Shown here: positions 36,494 through 48,289 of the stretch, one piece after another
Layout: every line of letters starts with the position of its first letter
Position numbering within the stretch: the first letter of the stretch is position 1
NCBI GenBank assembly: GCA_945643635.1
Contig: CALZFC010000256.1
Span: 1,878,001 to 1,942,000, forward strand
DNA length: 64,000 bases
Origin: Allodiplogaster sudhausi
Lineage: Eukaryota > Nematoda > Chromadorea > Rhabditida > Diplogasteridae
Direction: 5' to 3'
The notes under the pieces: generated by a model
What the model was told of the DNA's origin: nothing
What the model saw: the letters and a program-made list of their open reading frames with translations, nothing else
Databases searched by the model: none
Made by a program: the position numbers and the translations under genes

Positions 36494-37263
36494 TTAGAAT
36501 ACGACAATGTTTGGCACTTCGTCATTTACGTATATCACGAGCTTAGAGTCGTCCTTGGTTGTATCGTGTTTTGAGTTGCGATTGGTAAGTGGAGCCCTTC
36601 CCGGAAGTCTTGCGCCAGGGCACTTCTGGAAGCGTAGCTCAATGGATGGAGGCAGGGCCATCGCATTCCAGGCCTGAAAATATTCATATAATTGCATTAT
36701 TTCTTTTTAAAACAATTGCAAAATAAAAATTCATTTTGAATAAGTGACCGGCTGCATCGTATGTAAAATGCTATTTCTATTTTGAAGATTGAGAGTAAAA
36801 TGTAACTGACAGAAATCAGTTGCGCAAGCTTTCCTTCGCTCACCACGCACAGATCGAACGAGACGTCTAGCAACTTACCGCCGGCAGTGAACGTGAGGAG
36901 TGCGTCCAACAAACTGTCTATGTTCATTCTGTCGGCATTAATGGTGAGCTCCAGGCCCTTTCGCACACATGGAATGATGGAGGAAGCAGCATTGGCTTGC
37001 AGGAAAGCAGTGAACGTCAAGTCTAGACTTTTGATGCTCTCATTTGCGCCAATTGTGGAGAGGAAAGAAGCCACGTCCGGATGCGATGGGGGATAACAGA
37101 TGGACACAAACAGTTCACGGCAATGGAGGTGTTTCCACCGGAGCGTCGACAACGACTTAACTTCGGTTCCTTCGTCCACCAATACAGAGAGATGGTCAAC
37201 ATCGAAGATCCTGATTAAGCCGTCCATCGACGGAGCTGTTCCGCTGTAAATAGAGGAGTCATC

Positions 37264-37307
<44 letters not shown>

Positions 37308-39904
37308 AGTGAGCGAGAGAGAGAGAGAGAGCGAGAAAGAGAGAGAGTGAGCGAGAGCGAGAGAGAGAGAGAGGAAAGAGAGAGAAGAAAGAGGAGAGAG
37401 AGAGAAGAAAGAAGAGAGAGAGGAAGAGAGAGAAGAAAGAGGAGAGAGAGAGAGAAGAAAGAGGGAGGGCGTTCTGATTTTTCTTCTAATCATTTTTTTA
37501 CATGTTTCCAGAGATCGTCCAAATTAGTTACAAATGCACCAAGGCAGTAATCGAAGCCCGGTTGAATTTACAAGAGCAAGAAGAAGAGACGGTCTATATC
37601 TTCCCCGACTCCATGGTCGCACTATCATGGATAAAATCACGGGAAAGAGATCAGCTGCATACGGTGTTTGTGCAGAACAAGCTCAATGAGCTATCAAGAC
37701 TCGAAGAAGAAATTTCGAAGATCCCCATCACTGGAGAAAATGGGATACGCAGAAGGACTCAGCAAGGAAGAGCTGATGCAGTGCGATCTATGGTGGAATG
37801 GACCCATATGCCTAGAAAAGGAGCCGAAAGAATGGCCGAAACAGCCGATCCAACTTTCTCGAGTTGAAGAAGAAGAGATCGCAGGCGAAGAAAGGATAGT
37901 GAAGTTTGTCCTAACAGTCGTGGAGGGCCCAGACGAAGAATGCCTGGAAGAAGGCAAACGTTGGTCCGACTTCAGCTCATTTGAAGAACTGATATTCGAA
38001 ACAGTGGAGCTGATAAGAAAAGTGAAGCGAGGTGAAAGAACGACAGAGAGCGCCCACTTCAACGTGGAACTTCTACAAATGCAACAAATATCGCTCCATG
38101 GAGTGCATACTGTAAGAGAACGGCAGCTAGTACTCAAGATGTTAATCAGAAGACATCAAGAGGTTCACAGAAGTAATATTTAACCAAATAAATTACATTT
38201 ATCGCTTTTTTCTCTGCAAACGGGCAACAGTAGCAGAATTTGTTCAATTGTTTGCATAAAATCAAACCTATGAGTACGGGCAGATGTCGATGCGGATCAG
38301 CTCCCGCTTGTGGGACAACGAAACCTATCTGGAAGTAAAAGATAAATGCTCAGATTTATATTTAATAGACGGTGGTCGTCTTGAACAAGCGAGCGCGGAC
38401 GTTCGTCTTGCTAAACTTCGTCTACTTGCTTCTCTCGAGACGACGAAAACTGCAAGAAATTTGCAAAACAAACGTCGATTGCGCAGTGTAAATTTAAGCC
38501 AGGAGATAGCTTCCGTGTCATCTCGATGGAACGGGTAGAGGCCCTAACCGAATTGGGGAGTATCCCTGGGGGAAACGGAGAGAGAGCGAGAGAAATATAA
38601 TAAAGTGAAATGAAGAAAGAAGAATGTGAGAGAAAGAGACCAAGAATTAGAAAAAAAAGGTAACAGGGACACTCTGTGTTACTTAACTTTTAAAAAAGAA
38701 ACAAAAGTATGAGAGGGCAAAGATGTAAAATGCTAACTAGTGCCTTGAAAAAAGCAAAAATTTACCAAAATAGTGGCGATAGAGAAAGAGACTAGGACGG
38801 AGAAAGTGAGAGAGATGGGGAGGCTCTAGAGCGAGAGAAACAATATAGTGAGTTTAAAAAAATTAGAAAATGGAGAACAAGTGCAGCCTATTTAAATTTG
38901 GTACCATTTTGGACAAGCGTTAGTTCGAAATTCGACCGTCGAAATGTCCTAGAGGGTAATTTAGAACCCTCAAGGCATATGAACCTGTGTTCTCTCTCTC
39001 TTTTTCTCGCTTTCCCAATTTTTTTTTATAAATCAGTTGACCATTCTCGAATAATCGTCCTTCTTAAGCTCCGCCAACCATGTTGACGTCATTTGTTTCT
39101 GTGTGTGAGCAACAGGTAGGCTAAATGAGTTCCAAGTGAGCACTCATGTGAGACATCTCATTGAATGTCGATGTGCAAAATAAAGATGGTTGCTCAAAGG
39201 CGATAAGTGATATGTACTTCATCTAAGTTTTTACAGAGAAGACGTACAGCCGTCTACTTATTTCTCTCTCTCTCTCTTTCTTTCCACGAATCCTAATCCT
39301 TTGTATCCTTTAAAATAAACGTAAGAATCTATTGCCACGATAAACGAAATATAAAAAAAACTAAACTATTCAGTGATCCATTCTTTTAAAAATTATTAGA
39401 AAAATATCATCCAAATATTTCATTTGAAGGAAATCAGGAAGCCGAGAGTGAAGAGAGAGAGTAGAGGAGAGATAGAGAGAGAGGCGAGAGAGAGAGGAGA
39501 GAGAGAGGAGAGAGAGATAGAGAGAGAGGAGAGAGAGAGAGAGAGAGAGGGGATAGTATAGTTGTAGAGATTGAGAGGAATGCTTACCTCCTATTTGCTG
39601 TGATATCCCAGCCCGACACTTTCAGCTCAGCAACCGCTACGTCCAACGGCATCCGTTGCAAAAAATGCCTGCAAAGGGGAGATGGTAATTGATGGAAAAG
39701 AAGGATAGAACTGTTTATGTATATATATATATATTTATATAAATAAATATATATATATATATATATATACATAAAGGCAGGAATGGACCGGAAAGTGTTG
39801 ACGGCGCATGACCAGTGACGACAGACGGCTCGGCAATGTTGGACTGATTCCCGGTCAAGGTTGCGAAAGATGAACTCCAAGTCATCAGCAGGCTGAGCAC
39901 TCAT
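36494..39904 (-). CDS. F-box protein with F-box-associated (LRR-like) C-terminal region
   Basis: Substrate receptor class for SCF ubiquitin ligases. Minus-strand exons: 39904-39771, 39668-39588, 37243-36811, 36673-36494 (stop TAA); 275 aa, phases consistent. The first exon is an F-box (LEFIFRNLDRESVQHCRAVCRHW, the L...L..R....R.VCR.W pattern that binds Skp1). The long third exon has a repeating hydrophobic pattern (LSTLRWKHLHC, IKSLDLTFT, LELTI, LLDVSFD) like the FTH/FBA-2 region of nematode F-box proteins. The last exon carries a basic tail. Upstream in-frame ATG at 39925 is an alternative start. Intron 2 (2.3 kb) carries an antisense retrotransposon fragment and GA/CT tracts at both ends. 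Such genes are large, fast-evolving families in worms; no one-to-one orthologue is named. Confidence 0.75.
37502..38183 (+). mobile_element. BEL/Pao LTR-retrotransposon pol fragment (frameshifted)
   Basis: Inside intron 2 of the F-box gene, opposite strand. The first frame contains an RNase H-like motif (FPDSMVALSWIKS) typical of the Pao RNase H/linker region. The frame then shifts by one near 37735, and the continuation carries a DLWWNGP motif and the charged region preceding the integrase in BEL/Pao elements. The open frame stops at 38181-38183. No LTRs, protease or integrase core seen: an old, broken remnant. Confidence 0.7.
39728..39770. repeat. (TA)n microsatellite at the F-box exon 1 donor
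   Basis: TA repeats start at the donor of exon 1 on the minus strand (GTATATATATAT). Confidence 0.85.
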
Positions 39905-40297
39905 TCTCCCTTCAATGAAGCACATATGTAGTTAGTTTATGACAAATAGGCAAGTTGCGAGATACTACTATTCAAACAGTGAGAAATAGAAATAGTTCTG
40001 CGAGTCTCCGACTGCGAAAGTTGCGAGAGCGGAGAGCTTACAATTAGTGCTTGTTTAGATCTACTCTTCATTCTGTTGCTCTACCCTTCTCGATAGAAAA
40101 AAATATCTGCCTGAGTTTTTGTGTTTCAAAGAATGATCACGATGACTTTCTTGTGGTATCCACAACAAGTTGCTGACGGGCGGCTGCAGCCCCGGTTCTG
40201 TATGAATATTATTCAAACTCCAAAAGCATTTTTTTAAACATATTTAAAAAAAAATTGAAAAAATACATGTATTAAAAATAAGCCATTTATTTTCCAG
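39905..40297. other. intergenic region upstream of the F-box gene
   Basis: AT-rich, no exon or repeat recognised. It lies between divergent coding signals (F-box gene on -, exon-like blocks on +). Confidence 0.4.
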
Positions 40298-41004
40298 CGT
40301 GCTACAACGGCCCATGCGCTCTTCCGGCCACGTGAACAACATGACAGCCATGAGTACGTCCGAGGAGTTCTTCTACATTTTTCTTCGATCTTCTTTTTCC
40401 CTTATTTTTTTTCTTCGGTGGCCTCGCCGTCATCTCAATCTTCGGCTTCATGGCGAAGAGTCTCGGCAAGACGGTGCCCGAGGACGTGGGGTGCGGATTT
40501 TTCTTTAAAACTAAAAAAAAAATTAAAACTACTACTAGAAATCCCGGAGCCCCTTCTCTTTCCAAGCAACCCAGATGAGAAAATTTCTAATTTGCTTTGT
40601 CGGAAGAAATTATTCAAATAAGAACAAGGACAAGAGGCTTCCAAAACTAGTTCGACCTATGATCCTTAAAGGTCCGACACTCGCCTCCAGCCTGGCTGAG
40701 ATGTTGCTGTCGTGACTGTGGCCCTTCCTCTTCGTGAACATTCTCGTTGGTTTGGTAAGTCTGGAAAAGGATCAGGAAAAGCTTCTAAGTTCAGCGACAA
40801 TTGAAGTTTTTTTTATCTACACCTTTTCTTCTGCGCTCCTGCAGTTGACAACTACTCCTTTTGTTAAAGTGATCAATCTTGTTTTTTATCAGTTTCCCAG
40901 AATTTAATTTTGAATATTCGTCTAAATGTGGGTGAGAGAGAGCGAGGGAGAGAGAGAAAGCAAGGGAGAAGAGAGAGTGGTAGAGAGTATGAGTGAGAAT
41001 GAAG

Positions 41005-41035
<31 letters not shown>

Positions 41036-41740
41036 AGAAGAATCGCCTCCTTCCAGATTGTCCTGTGCATCTGTGAATATCTGGCCGCTCTTCCACATCT
41101 CGACCGATCTGCTCGAGTCCAATTTCTCCTCAGAAGTTGCCCAACTCGCGACGCTTGGATACATCACTCGCGGGATGCTCCACTCTCTCTCTCTCTCTCT
41201 CTCCCTATTTCTCTCTCTCTGTCTCTCTCTTTATTTAACTATCTGTCTCTCTCTCTCTTTCTTTCACTCGTTCTCTCTCTCTCTCTTTCTATCGAAATCT
41301 CTCTCCAAGGTAGGCTGCCGTCCCCAAGATGCATCTATTTATCACCTGGGAACACCTTTTTGTTGTTATCGATGCGTATTAAATGCGAAGGGTGGACAGG
41401 TGTAAAACTGGAAGAGTGAGCGGATACAATAAAAAAAAATCTTGACGGGTGGGCGAGCCTACTTTTAAAAAAGTGACCCGTATTCGACGCCCATGAAGAG
41501 CAAACTGTTGCGTGCGGGCGGCATAGCGGGAGGAGAAGCTCGGCCGCGATGAAGGCTCAGAGGCCTGCCGTATGGAAAAGCGCCCTGCAGAGCTAAATTC
41601 AAATGTTTGTTTCTTCTTCTTCTTCCAGAAGATCGATTTAGTCTCGCAAATCCATGAGAACTGGTGCGAGGGTCGCTGCAACGGCAAGGCTGGCCTTGTC
41701 CCAGTCTCGTATATCCATGTGATCGGGCCGCTCAGGTGAT
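40298..41740 (+). pseudogene. degraded or unresolved multi-exon gene with SH3-like last exon
   Basis: Coding-biased blocks on +. Block 40298-40368 follows an acceptor. Block 40421-40490 has a hydrophobic run GGLAVISIFGFMAKSLGKTVPE. Block 40671-40756 encodes a hydrophobic LWPFLFVNILVGL after an in-frame TGA. Block 41056-41183 has the acceptor TTCCAG and WPLFHISTDLLESN. Block 41629-41740 reads IHENWCEGRCNGKAGLVPVSYI, the C-terminal half of an SH3 domain, then TGA. I cannot join the blocks in one frame: the third has a stop and the first has no usable donor. Either a pseudogene or parts of more than one gene. Family unknown apart from the SH3 piece, which resembles endophilin/GRB2-type SH3s. Confidence 0.35.
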
Positions 41741-42029
41741 AAGGAGTGAATGCAAACACCCTATTGGGACTTGGACAACTAGACCCAATTGTGAAGACTC
41801 AGCCCCCTTTCAATTAATCTTACTCACAGTCCATTGCCCCGACAATTCAATCTCAGTCCCACTTGTAAAAAGAGCAGAGAGCCAGGTTCCGAGCAATTTT
41901 TTTACACTTTTAAAAAGAGGTTGATGTGAAAGATACGAGGATATTTTGCGAAATAGCCTTTTTAAGAATTTTTTGTCTCTACCCAACACGGTTTTCCTCT
42001 CTCTCTCTTTTTCTCTCTTTCTCTCACGA

Positions 42030-42061
<32 letters not shown>

Positions 42062-43286
42062 CCTAGTCCCATTTTCCCTTTCCTCTCTCCCTCTTGCTCT
42101 GTTTCACTCACTGTGATTTACAGCTCATTTATGAATTGCTTTCCAACAGGATCCTCATTTTTACGCGTAATAGTGTGGGATTTTTCTACTTTATATTTTG
42201 TATGAAGAACATTGCTCCTGTTATAGTATATTTATATTATTTATTTAAGTATATTCGGCGGCCATCTACAGTATGCCCGCTAGAGCTGGCTGCCGTTCTA
42301 GAAATGAGACTGATGTGTATCTGTCCTTCTAGATGATTTTACTACCGTTTTATCTGCTTATTTTCCGAGAGTGGAAAAGAATAGTGAAGTCTTATGACAG
42401 ACAATCCTTCTCCGTCTTGAACATTTCAGTTATCATAGTTTTAATACAAAGGGAGAATAAAATTCCAGCAAATAAAAGCGATAAGAGAACGACTTATAGC
42501 TTTAGGTACATAAAGGAGATACCGGCACATCTGCAAAGTACTCCCAGAAAGAAGAAAAGGGAAAAATGGAAAAGATTTCAAGAAAGTTTGCAACTAGCCT
42601 AATTTTGTTGTTATGTTAAGTTGTAATTTGCAAAATTGGGGTAAAGTCATTCACATGTAGCAGCGGCTCAGCTCATGTTTATCTCGACATTGCAATAACG
42701 AGAGAATGAGTAATGAGCAGCGTTTGCTTTTTTTCTCTATTCTCTCTCTCCCTATTGCTCTCTTTCTTTCTCTCTCTCTCTTTCTCTTTCGCTCTTTCTC
42801 CCTCACTTTTTTCTCTTTCTTTCTTTTTTCCCTCTCTCTCTTCATCTCTCTTTCCCTCCCACTCTTTCTCTCTCTCTATCTCTTTCTTCCTCACTCTTTT
42901 CTCTTTCTTTCTTTTTTTTCTCTCACTCGCTATCTATCTCTCTTTCTCGCTTTCCTCTATTCTTTCTTTCTCATCTCTCACCCTCTCTCGTTATTCTGTC
43001 AAAATTATTCTCGCCATTGACTCCGGAGGATGAGAATGAGAGATGGTGAATGGAAAATTGAGAAATAAAACATAAAGAAAACGGATTCGGGTACACTGCA
43101 CAGAAATGAAAATGGTTTCCAAAGTATACAAAGCAGTACAGAGTAATTACATGAGAGACATAAAAAAGAGAGAGATTGATAGCGTGAGAGTCAGTAAAAA
43201 GAGAGAGAGAGGGATAGAGACAAAAAGAGAGAAATGTAAATGAATCCACCACTATCGCTTGGCCAGAAGTTTCCTGCACTACATTG
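41741..43286. other. repeat-rich intergenic region
   Basis: CT-rich blocks (41995-42065, 42730-42990), the second copy of the dispersed repeat (42285-42475) and unique DNA. The long open frames across the CT blocks are Ser/Leu artefacts. Confidence 0.5.
42285..42475. repeat. dispersed repeat, copy 2 (first copy 32635-32870)
   Basis: Aligned by eye to 32635-32870: the same order of about six conserved blocks, including GTCTTATGACAGACAAT. Confidence 0.6.
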
Positions 43287-43287
43287 G

Positions 43288-43512
43288 GGAGTCGGTGGCT
43301 CAGTGGTGCTAGTGCACAATGTGGCGCATGAGGTACAGGTTCGACTCTCACCCTATGCCCGTTAGGGCGGAGCCACCCGAAAAGTAAGTGAGTCTCTACG
43401 AAACCGGCCATGAGTAAGGCCACGACGATCTTGGCGCTGGAGCGTAGACCGTTCGCGAAACCCCTCGGTCACCCACCCAGCGCTGGTCGTCAGGAGACCA
43501 GGAAGATAGAGC
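43288..43512 (+). mobile_element. tRNA-derived SINE
   Basis: The head has an A box TGGCTCAGTGG (43296-43306) and a B box GGTTCGACTCT (43338-43348) at tRNA-like spacing. A GC-richer non-tRNA body follows (about 43352-43512; GCGGAGCCACCCG, CCACGACGATCTTGGCGCTGG). No A-rich tail or target duplication was clear, so the right border is approximate. Confidence 0.55.
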
Positions 43513-44773
43513 ATGCGCAAGTATGCGGTGGTGCCAACGGCACAGTACTTTTTTCAACATTTCGGAATGTTCAAAAGGGCAGATGGTGAGACAACGAGAG
43601 AAGAAATTGGAGAGACGCTAATTGTAAGAAGTGAAATGGAGAGGGAGAGACAGAGGGTGAGAGAGAGAGAAAGAGATAGAACTGCTGTAAGATCTTGGTG
43701 ACATCGGTGTCAAGGGAATGCCTGCCTGTAAGAGAGTTCTGAAAACCGCAATCTAGATTACAAAGAAAAAATATATACACAAAATAAATTTGTTCAATAG
43801 TAGGGAGTACGAGAATGGAGAGAGAGAGGGAAAGGAATAAAAAGCCATCAGTTAAAGTGTTTCGACAGATGATCGCAGAACAGGACCATGACCTTGACGA
43901 GGCAACGTCGACCGACGTCTACCTGCACAAACTCGGAGCAGGAGAATATCAGTTACTACTTTAGCTAGTCAATTATTATTTTATTCTTCTTTCAGTATTG
44001 GTTTAAAATTGTCGTCTCGCTGGTATCTGGAATAAGAATATTATTTTAAATTTTGAAAGCGAAATTTTAGCCCTATACATGCCGTGCCGAATTATTGTAA
44101 AAATTTGATGTCATCAAAAGAGTTTTTTTTCGATCATCATGTTTGCATAAACAGAATGAAGAACGACGCAGGATGATGGCGTCCTCATTCTGGGATTCAC
44201 TGAATGGTTTGGCTTAATAGTTCGCGCGCGCCCAATGAATGGGGGTAGCAGCGTCCACGCTCACGCAGCACTCCTTGCTATTCTTCCCGTCACTACTTGC
44301 TGCCAATAACGATGCAACTCTTTGAAATGCATCAAGTATCATCAAATATTTCACCAAAGCGAATAAAAATAGGAAGGCGTTCGGAATCGTAGGAAACGTT
44401 TATTCTTGTTCGGCCAAAAAGATCTTCTAAAGATATTCTTTCAAAGCGTCAGGCGATGTATGGAAGAGAAACTTATGATAATGCATCTCGCTACTATTCG
44501 ATCTGCCATCGACACCAGCAGATGAAGGAGCAGAAGGAGACGAGCCAGCCGCTTGGCGGTAGGGGAGACAGCAGGAATGAGTGACTGGCAGGCAGTAGCT
44601 GATTAAGGAAAGCCAAAAAATAAAAAAACCGGTCCTAGACGCTCGAACTGACGCCAAACCAGGGAACTGCGTAAAATGACAACAACATGATTGCTCCGAA
44701 ACAATGACAATTTATTGGTGTGCTCGTCGGAGAACAAGCATATCAAACAACAACAAGAACATTTCTGAATTCA
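43513..44773. other. intergenic region
   Basis: Mostly unique sequence with short GA runs. A possible isolated exon at 43870-43963 (+, MIAEQDHDLDEATSTDVYL..., acceptor CGACAG, stop TAG) could not be joined to anything. A dispersed repeat at 44519-44602 matches 48505-48585. Confidence 0.4.
44519..44602. repeat. dispersed repeat shared with 48505-48585
   Basis: Common blocks include GATGAAGGAGCAGAA, GAGCCAGCCGC, TGGCG, GACAGCAGGAA / GGCAGCAGGAA and GGCAGGCAG / GACAGGCAG. Confidence 0.55.
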
Positions 44774-44957
44774 TCACAAAATGGTGCAGTCGCGCAGCTT
44801 GTCCTGAAGACGTTGAGAACTGGCGCAGAACTTGAGGAATGAACTGAAGTCGAATGCCCCTGCTCGGCAGAGACGCAGCTTCTGCTGCTCGCTCAGCAGA
44901 TCATAGCACGCAGCGCAGCCCGCTTCTTCCAGGCAAGGCAACGCATTGCCAATGAAG
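44774..44957 (-). CDS. C-terminal exon of a small Cys-rich (probably secreted) protein
   Basis: Minus-strand exon after a plausible acceptor (TTCTTCGAG), running to TGA at 44776-44774. About 60 residues with five Cys (PCLEEAGCAACYDLL, RLCRAG, LKFCASS, LRDCTIL) and strong codon bias. No family recognised. Upstream exons were not found; it may end the gene whose coding region lies at 45242-46190, but no splice path could be shown. Confidence 0.4.
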
Positions 44958-45241
44958 CCCTCGAAGAAATTTATGGTTAGTCAATTCAATTATTATAATG
45001 CATTAAGCGAGCCTCTCAGTTAGACCTAATTTCTTGCCCTGAGAATTTTTTTTAAATATTTTATTCCTAACATGGAAATCACATACATATCTTATAGAAC
45101 TTGACGAGCTCTTCAAAATGAATATAAAGTCAGCTCTGTAAGTCACTGTCCCTTAACGTTATCGACTTGAATGTCCTTTCTTCCAATCTGAGAGACATAT
45201 TGGTGATAGGGCGACTTCATTTAGTATCGTTTACAAATATT

Positions 45242-46190
45242 TCATATTAACTTTTTTTGCTTTGTTAACATAATGATTTTGCCCAATCGTAAACTGTGCC
45301 GCCAACCGTGTAGACGGTGTTCGCGAGGCGCATGACGACTCTTCCTGTACGAGAAGAAGCCGCACTGACGGTGTGCTCGAGCAGATCCCTCCTGCGTCTT
45401 CCGTCCCTCTTCAGGTCCAAGCCGATCGATGCAATTCAGATCATCGTCGCTCAGAAGGCTTCTTCTCGTCAACCCGGCAATCCGTTTCGCCGCGTCATTC
45501 GAGTGTTCGAAGACCTCACGAATATTGACTGGAAGTTCCATGATGCATTCGCTCGAAATGAGTTTTCCTCTAATTCGAGAGAAGACATAGCGAAACGAGC
45601 ACTTTTTCCAGTTGTTGACGCGTAGCCAGTTCTCATAAGAAAGCAGACAGATCTGGTCTGGATCACTTAAAGGATCAGGCTCCTCAACCGTCAGCGAGAC
45701 ATTATAAGGGAAACCAGCAAAATTGATGTGCCTGGATACTTCGTAGGTGACGTCACAGTCAAATAGGGGTGAAGAGATTGTGAAGCTCACAATCACAAAG
45801 CCTTTCATGTATACGAAGATGGGCACAAAGCGACGCGTTGCGGTCGCGAACGCGGCTGCGACAACGTGGACATCAGCGATCGGAACTGGCACCGGGTGGC
45901 ATGGAGTGCGAGCTGTTGTGACGACATTGGCTCGAGAGGAGTAATGAAGAGTGGACAGTTGTAAGATTCTTGCATTAAGGCCAGCTCCGAAGGGAAGCTT
46001 GGGTTGAAGATGGTGTCCCTGCGGAGAAAGCGACGGGAGCGGCCGGGAATTCCGCTGAGTCGACGCCAATGTGCGACTTCTGGCGCCAGAGAATAGCGTG
46101 CTCGGAGACGGCGAGAATCTTCGGGACGTGGAGCACTTCATCCATGGTAACGTCGCATGGGAAACAGCCGAGAGGAGACAGAGCACGAAG
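45242..46190 (-). pseudogene. long coding-biased region without in-frame start; probably disrupted
   Basis: An open frame of over 300 codons on the minus strand follows a TTGCAG acceptor near 46203. The central part (about 45860-45430) has good codon bias and a plausible globular sequence (VTYEVSRHINFAGFPYNVSL; LLSYENWLRVNNWKKCSF). At both ends another frame has the better bias: an ATG-initiated frame before about 46000, and one ending LANTVYTVGGTVYDWAKSLC* after about 45430. The long frame itself has no ATG. Frame switching without clear splice sites suggests at least two indels. The hydrophobic start FVLCLLSAVSHA looks like a signal peptide. No family recognised. Confidence 0.35.
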
Positions 46191-46259
46191 AGACATTGAT
46201 TGATCTGCAAGGATGAACCGATAGCGAGAGATAGAGAGAGAGACACTTGATCTCCTCAA

Positions 46260-46600
46260 AGATATCGTTCAGGATGTGAAATTCATGCATCTTATTTCGT
46301 AAAAGAGATTACAGGTTAATGAGGCGTTGATTATGCAAAGAAAGAATGGAGAAGAGAGATAGAAATGAATTTTTTTTCGTTTTCTTCAAGAATTCTAATT
46401 ACTAATTTTTCATATTTTTTAAGCTACGCCCATCCATCCACTCACTAACAAATTTCTACGAATCATTCTACGATGAGGCAATCGGTCATAGAATCTTGAG
46501 GCGACATTGAAAGCAGTATTCACAACATTTCTAAAATTATGTAAGTACAACCGACCTTGAACCATTTTCATGCCTATTGTTATGTATGTATGTATATGTA
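46260..46600. other. intergenic region
   Basis: No gene recognised. It borders the left end of the triplicated block; the right edge has ATGTATGTA-type short repeats that recur at the start of each unit. Confidence 0.4.
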
Positions 46601-47339
46601 TGTACATATGCTGCAGTGAACATCTTACAATAGCATTGTAGGGGAGCAGATGAATTCTGAGTACATACTCTGAGCAGAAAGTAATCAGTCCCGCGGAGTT
46701 TCTGTTTCTCTATTTCTTGGTCCAATGCCGGGAAAGCCGCCATTCTTCTTTTTTTTCACCATCTCTTTCGCTCAAAGTCTCTCTATATTTTACGTACTCA
46801 TGCTCTCTCGGTCTGTCTGAAGTATGCTTGTCTTGTTTTTTGCGATTCTTATTCCTCAAATCATCTCTTTCTAGTCACATTCATACTTTTTAGTTACATT
46901 TTTCTTATAAAATGTTATGTGAAAGAGCGAAGCTTTTTAAAAATATTTATCTAATACTTAATATTAACAAAGAGAATACTTTACAATTCAACAGTGGTCT
47001 CGGAGAATCTAATCAAATTCTTTCAAGTAGAGTTTCGTGGCGCTGTGGATCGCGGCTCTGAGGAAAAGCGAAGCTCTCTTTGCCGCCTGTTGGATTACCT
47101 TTTCCTTGAACTTCCGAGACGGATGTACAATCTAAAAATGAGTCATTCCTGCGCGAAGAGAGTCTCCACATTAAATAGATTATATTTTTTAATGACTGAA
47201 CAAAATTACCTAAATTTTTTAAAAGGAATTTCAGAATATACAGGCTCGTTGTAAAAGAAACTAACTTTCTTAACTATTCCTCACCTAATACTCCGTGTTG
47301 CGGTCGACATTGATCCACTACATGAAATTCCACCGGGAG

Positions 47340-47700
47340 AAATCGAGGTATTCATCTTGTAGGTAATTTGTTGGTAGAAGAGTCGTGTCGAAAATGAGCG
47401 GGTATCAATGTAAACACATTAGTCCATCCCTTTTGCCGTAGGCCCTTTCGTGAGTTGTATGTTCCATATTCTGAAAACGAAAAAAGAACTTATACACACT
47501 CAAAAATGGAGAGAGAAAAAAACAAATACGACCTCGAGAAACACTGACCGAATGTAAATGCACAAACAGGCTTATGATTCTGTCGCCAAGTGGGGTTGCC
47601 GGTGGCAAATGTATGCTGCCATGAACGTGTTGAAGTCGCCGTGTATGGGCGAGGCCGAAGCAGAGGAAGAGTCGAATGGAACTGAGCCCTTCGACTCGCT
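47340..47700 (-). pseudogene. unit A copy of an unrecognised gene, probably decayed
   Basis: Exon-like blocks equivalent to those of unit C: about 47674-47556, about 47472-47420 and about 47370-47340, with splice-like borders. The frame open in unit C is closed here (stop in the block at 47560-47600), and the block matching MEYLDFARWNF reads DEYLDFSRWNFM followed by a stop. Function unknown. Confidence 0.4.
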
Positions 47701-48289
47701 CAATCAATGGCCTCGCTGCTTTGACGCCCATCTTTCTCTTTTCCTCTCTCCCATTCCTATGCTCGCTCACCTTCACTCTCTCATTCTTTAGCAGTTTAGC
47801 CTCGACTATTGCTATGCTATTTCCAACCCCACTCGACTATGTCCGCCCTGTCAATATCCTTCAAACAGCAGTATTATTGCATATGTGAAGAAATACATTC
47901 TTGATCCATTCTTCTCCAATTTCTCGTAAACAAAATGACAGCGTCTTCGATGAACGGAGAATTATTTATGCATTAGAGAATCATAATCATAGGAGCAAAA
48001 TTTGGCTCAAGTCGTCCAAGTGAGGTTGCCGGCGTAGCCTCTGCTTGTGGCCTGTGTAATGACGATAAAGCAAGCAATCATTCGAGGCGAACATTCACAT
48101 TCAATTGCAAGCACACCTGTTCAATAAAACCACTTCATACAAAGCAATCTACATATTCTCTGCCTCTCTCTCTCTCTCTTCCTCTCTCTCTCTTTTCTCT
48201 CTCTATTTCTCTCTCTCTCTCTCTTTCTCTCACTCTTTCTCTCACTCTTTCTATCATTTCCTTTTCTTTCTACATAGTCCCTCCTAATC

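Noticed and set aside
38284..38538. 84-codon + strand open frame right of the BEL/Pao fragment
   Set aside because: No domain, no splice context, and located inside the F-box gene intron. Perhaps further retroelement remnant, but unsupported.
40298..40480. Possible ubiquitin protease motif (HDSHEY) in another frame of the first block
   Set aside because: The match is a few residues only, the frame has no downstream support and no catalytic Cys or His box is present.
43870..43963. Possible SNARE-like last exon (MIAEQDHDLDE...)
   Set aside because: Too short; the heptad pattern does not continue and no partner exon was found.
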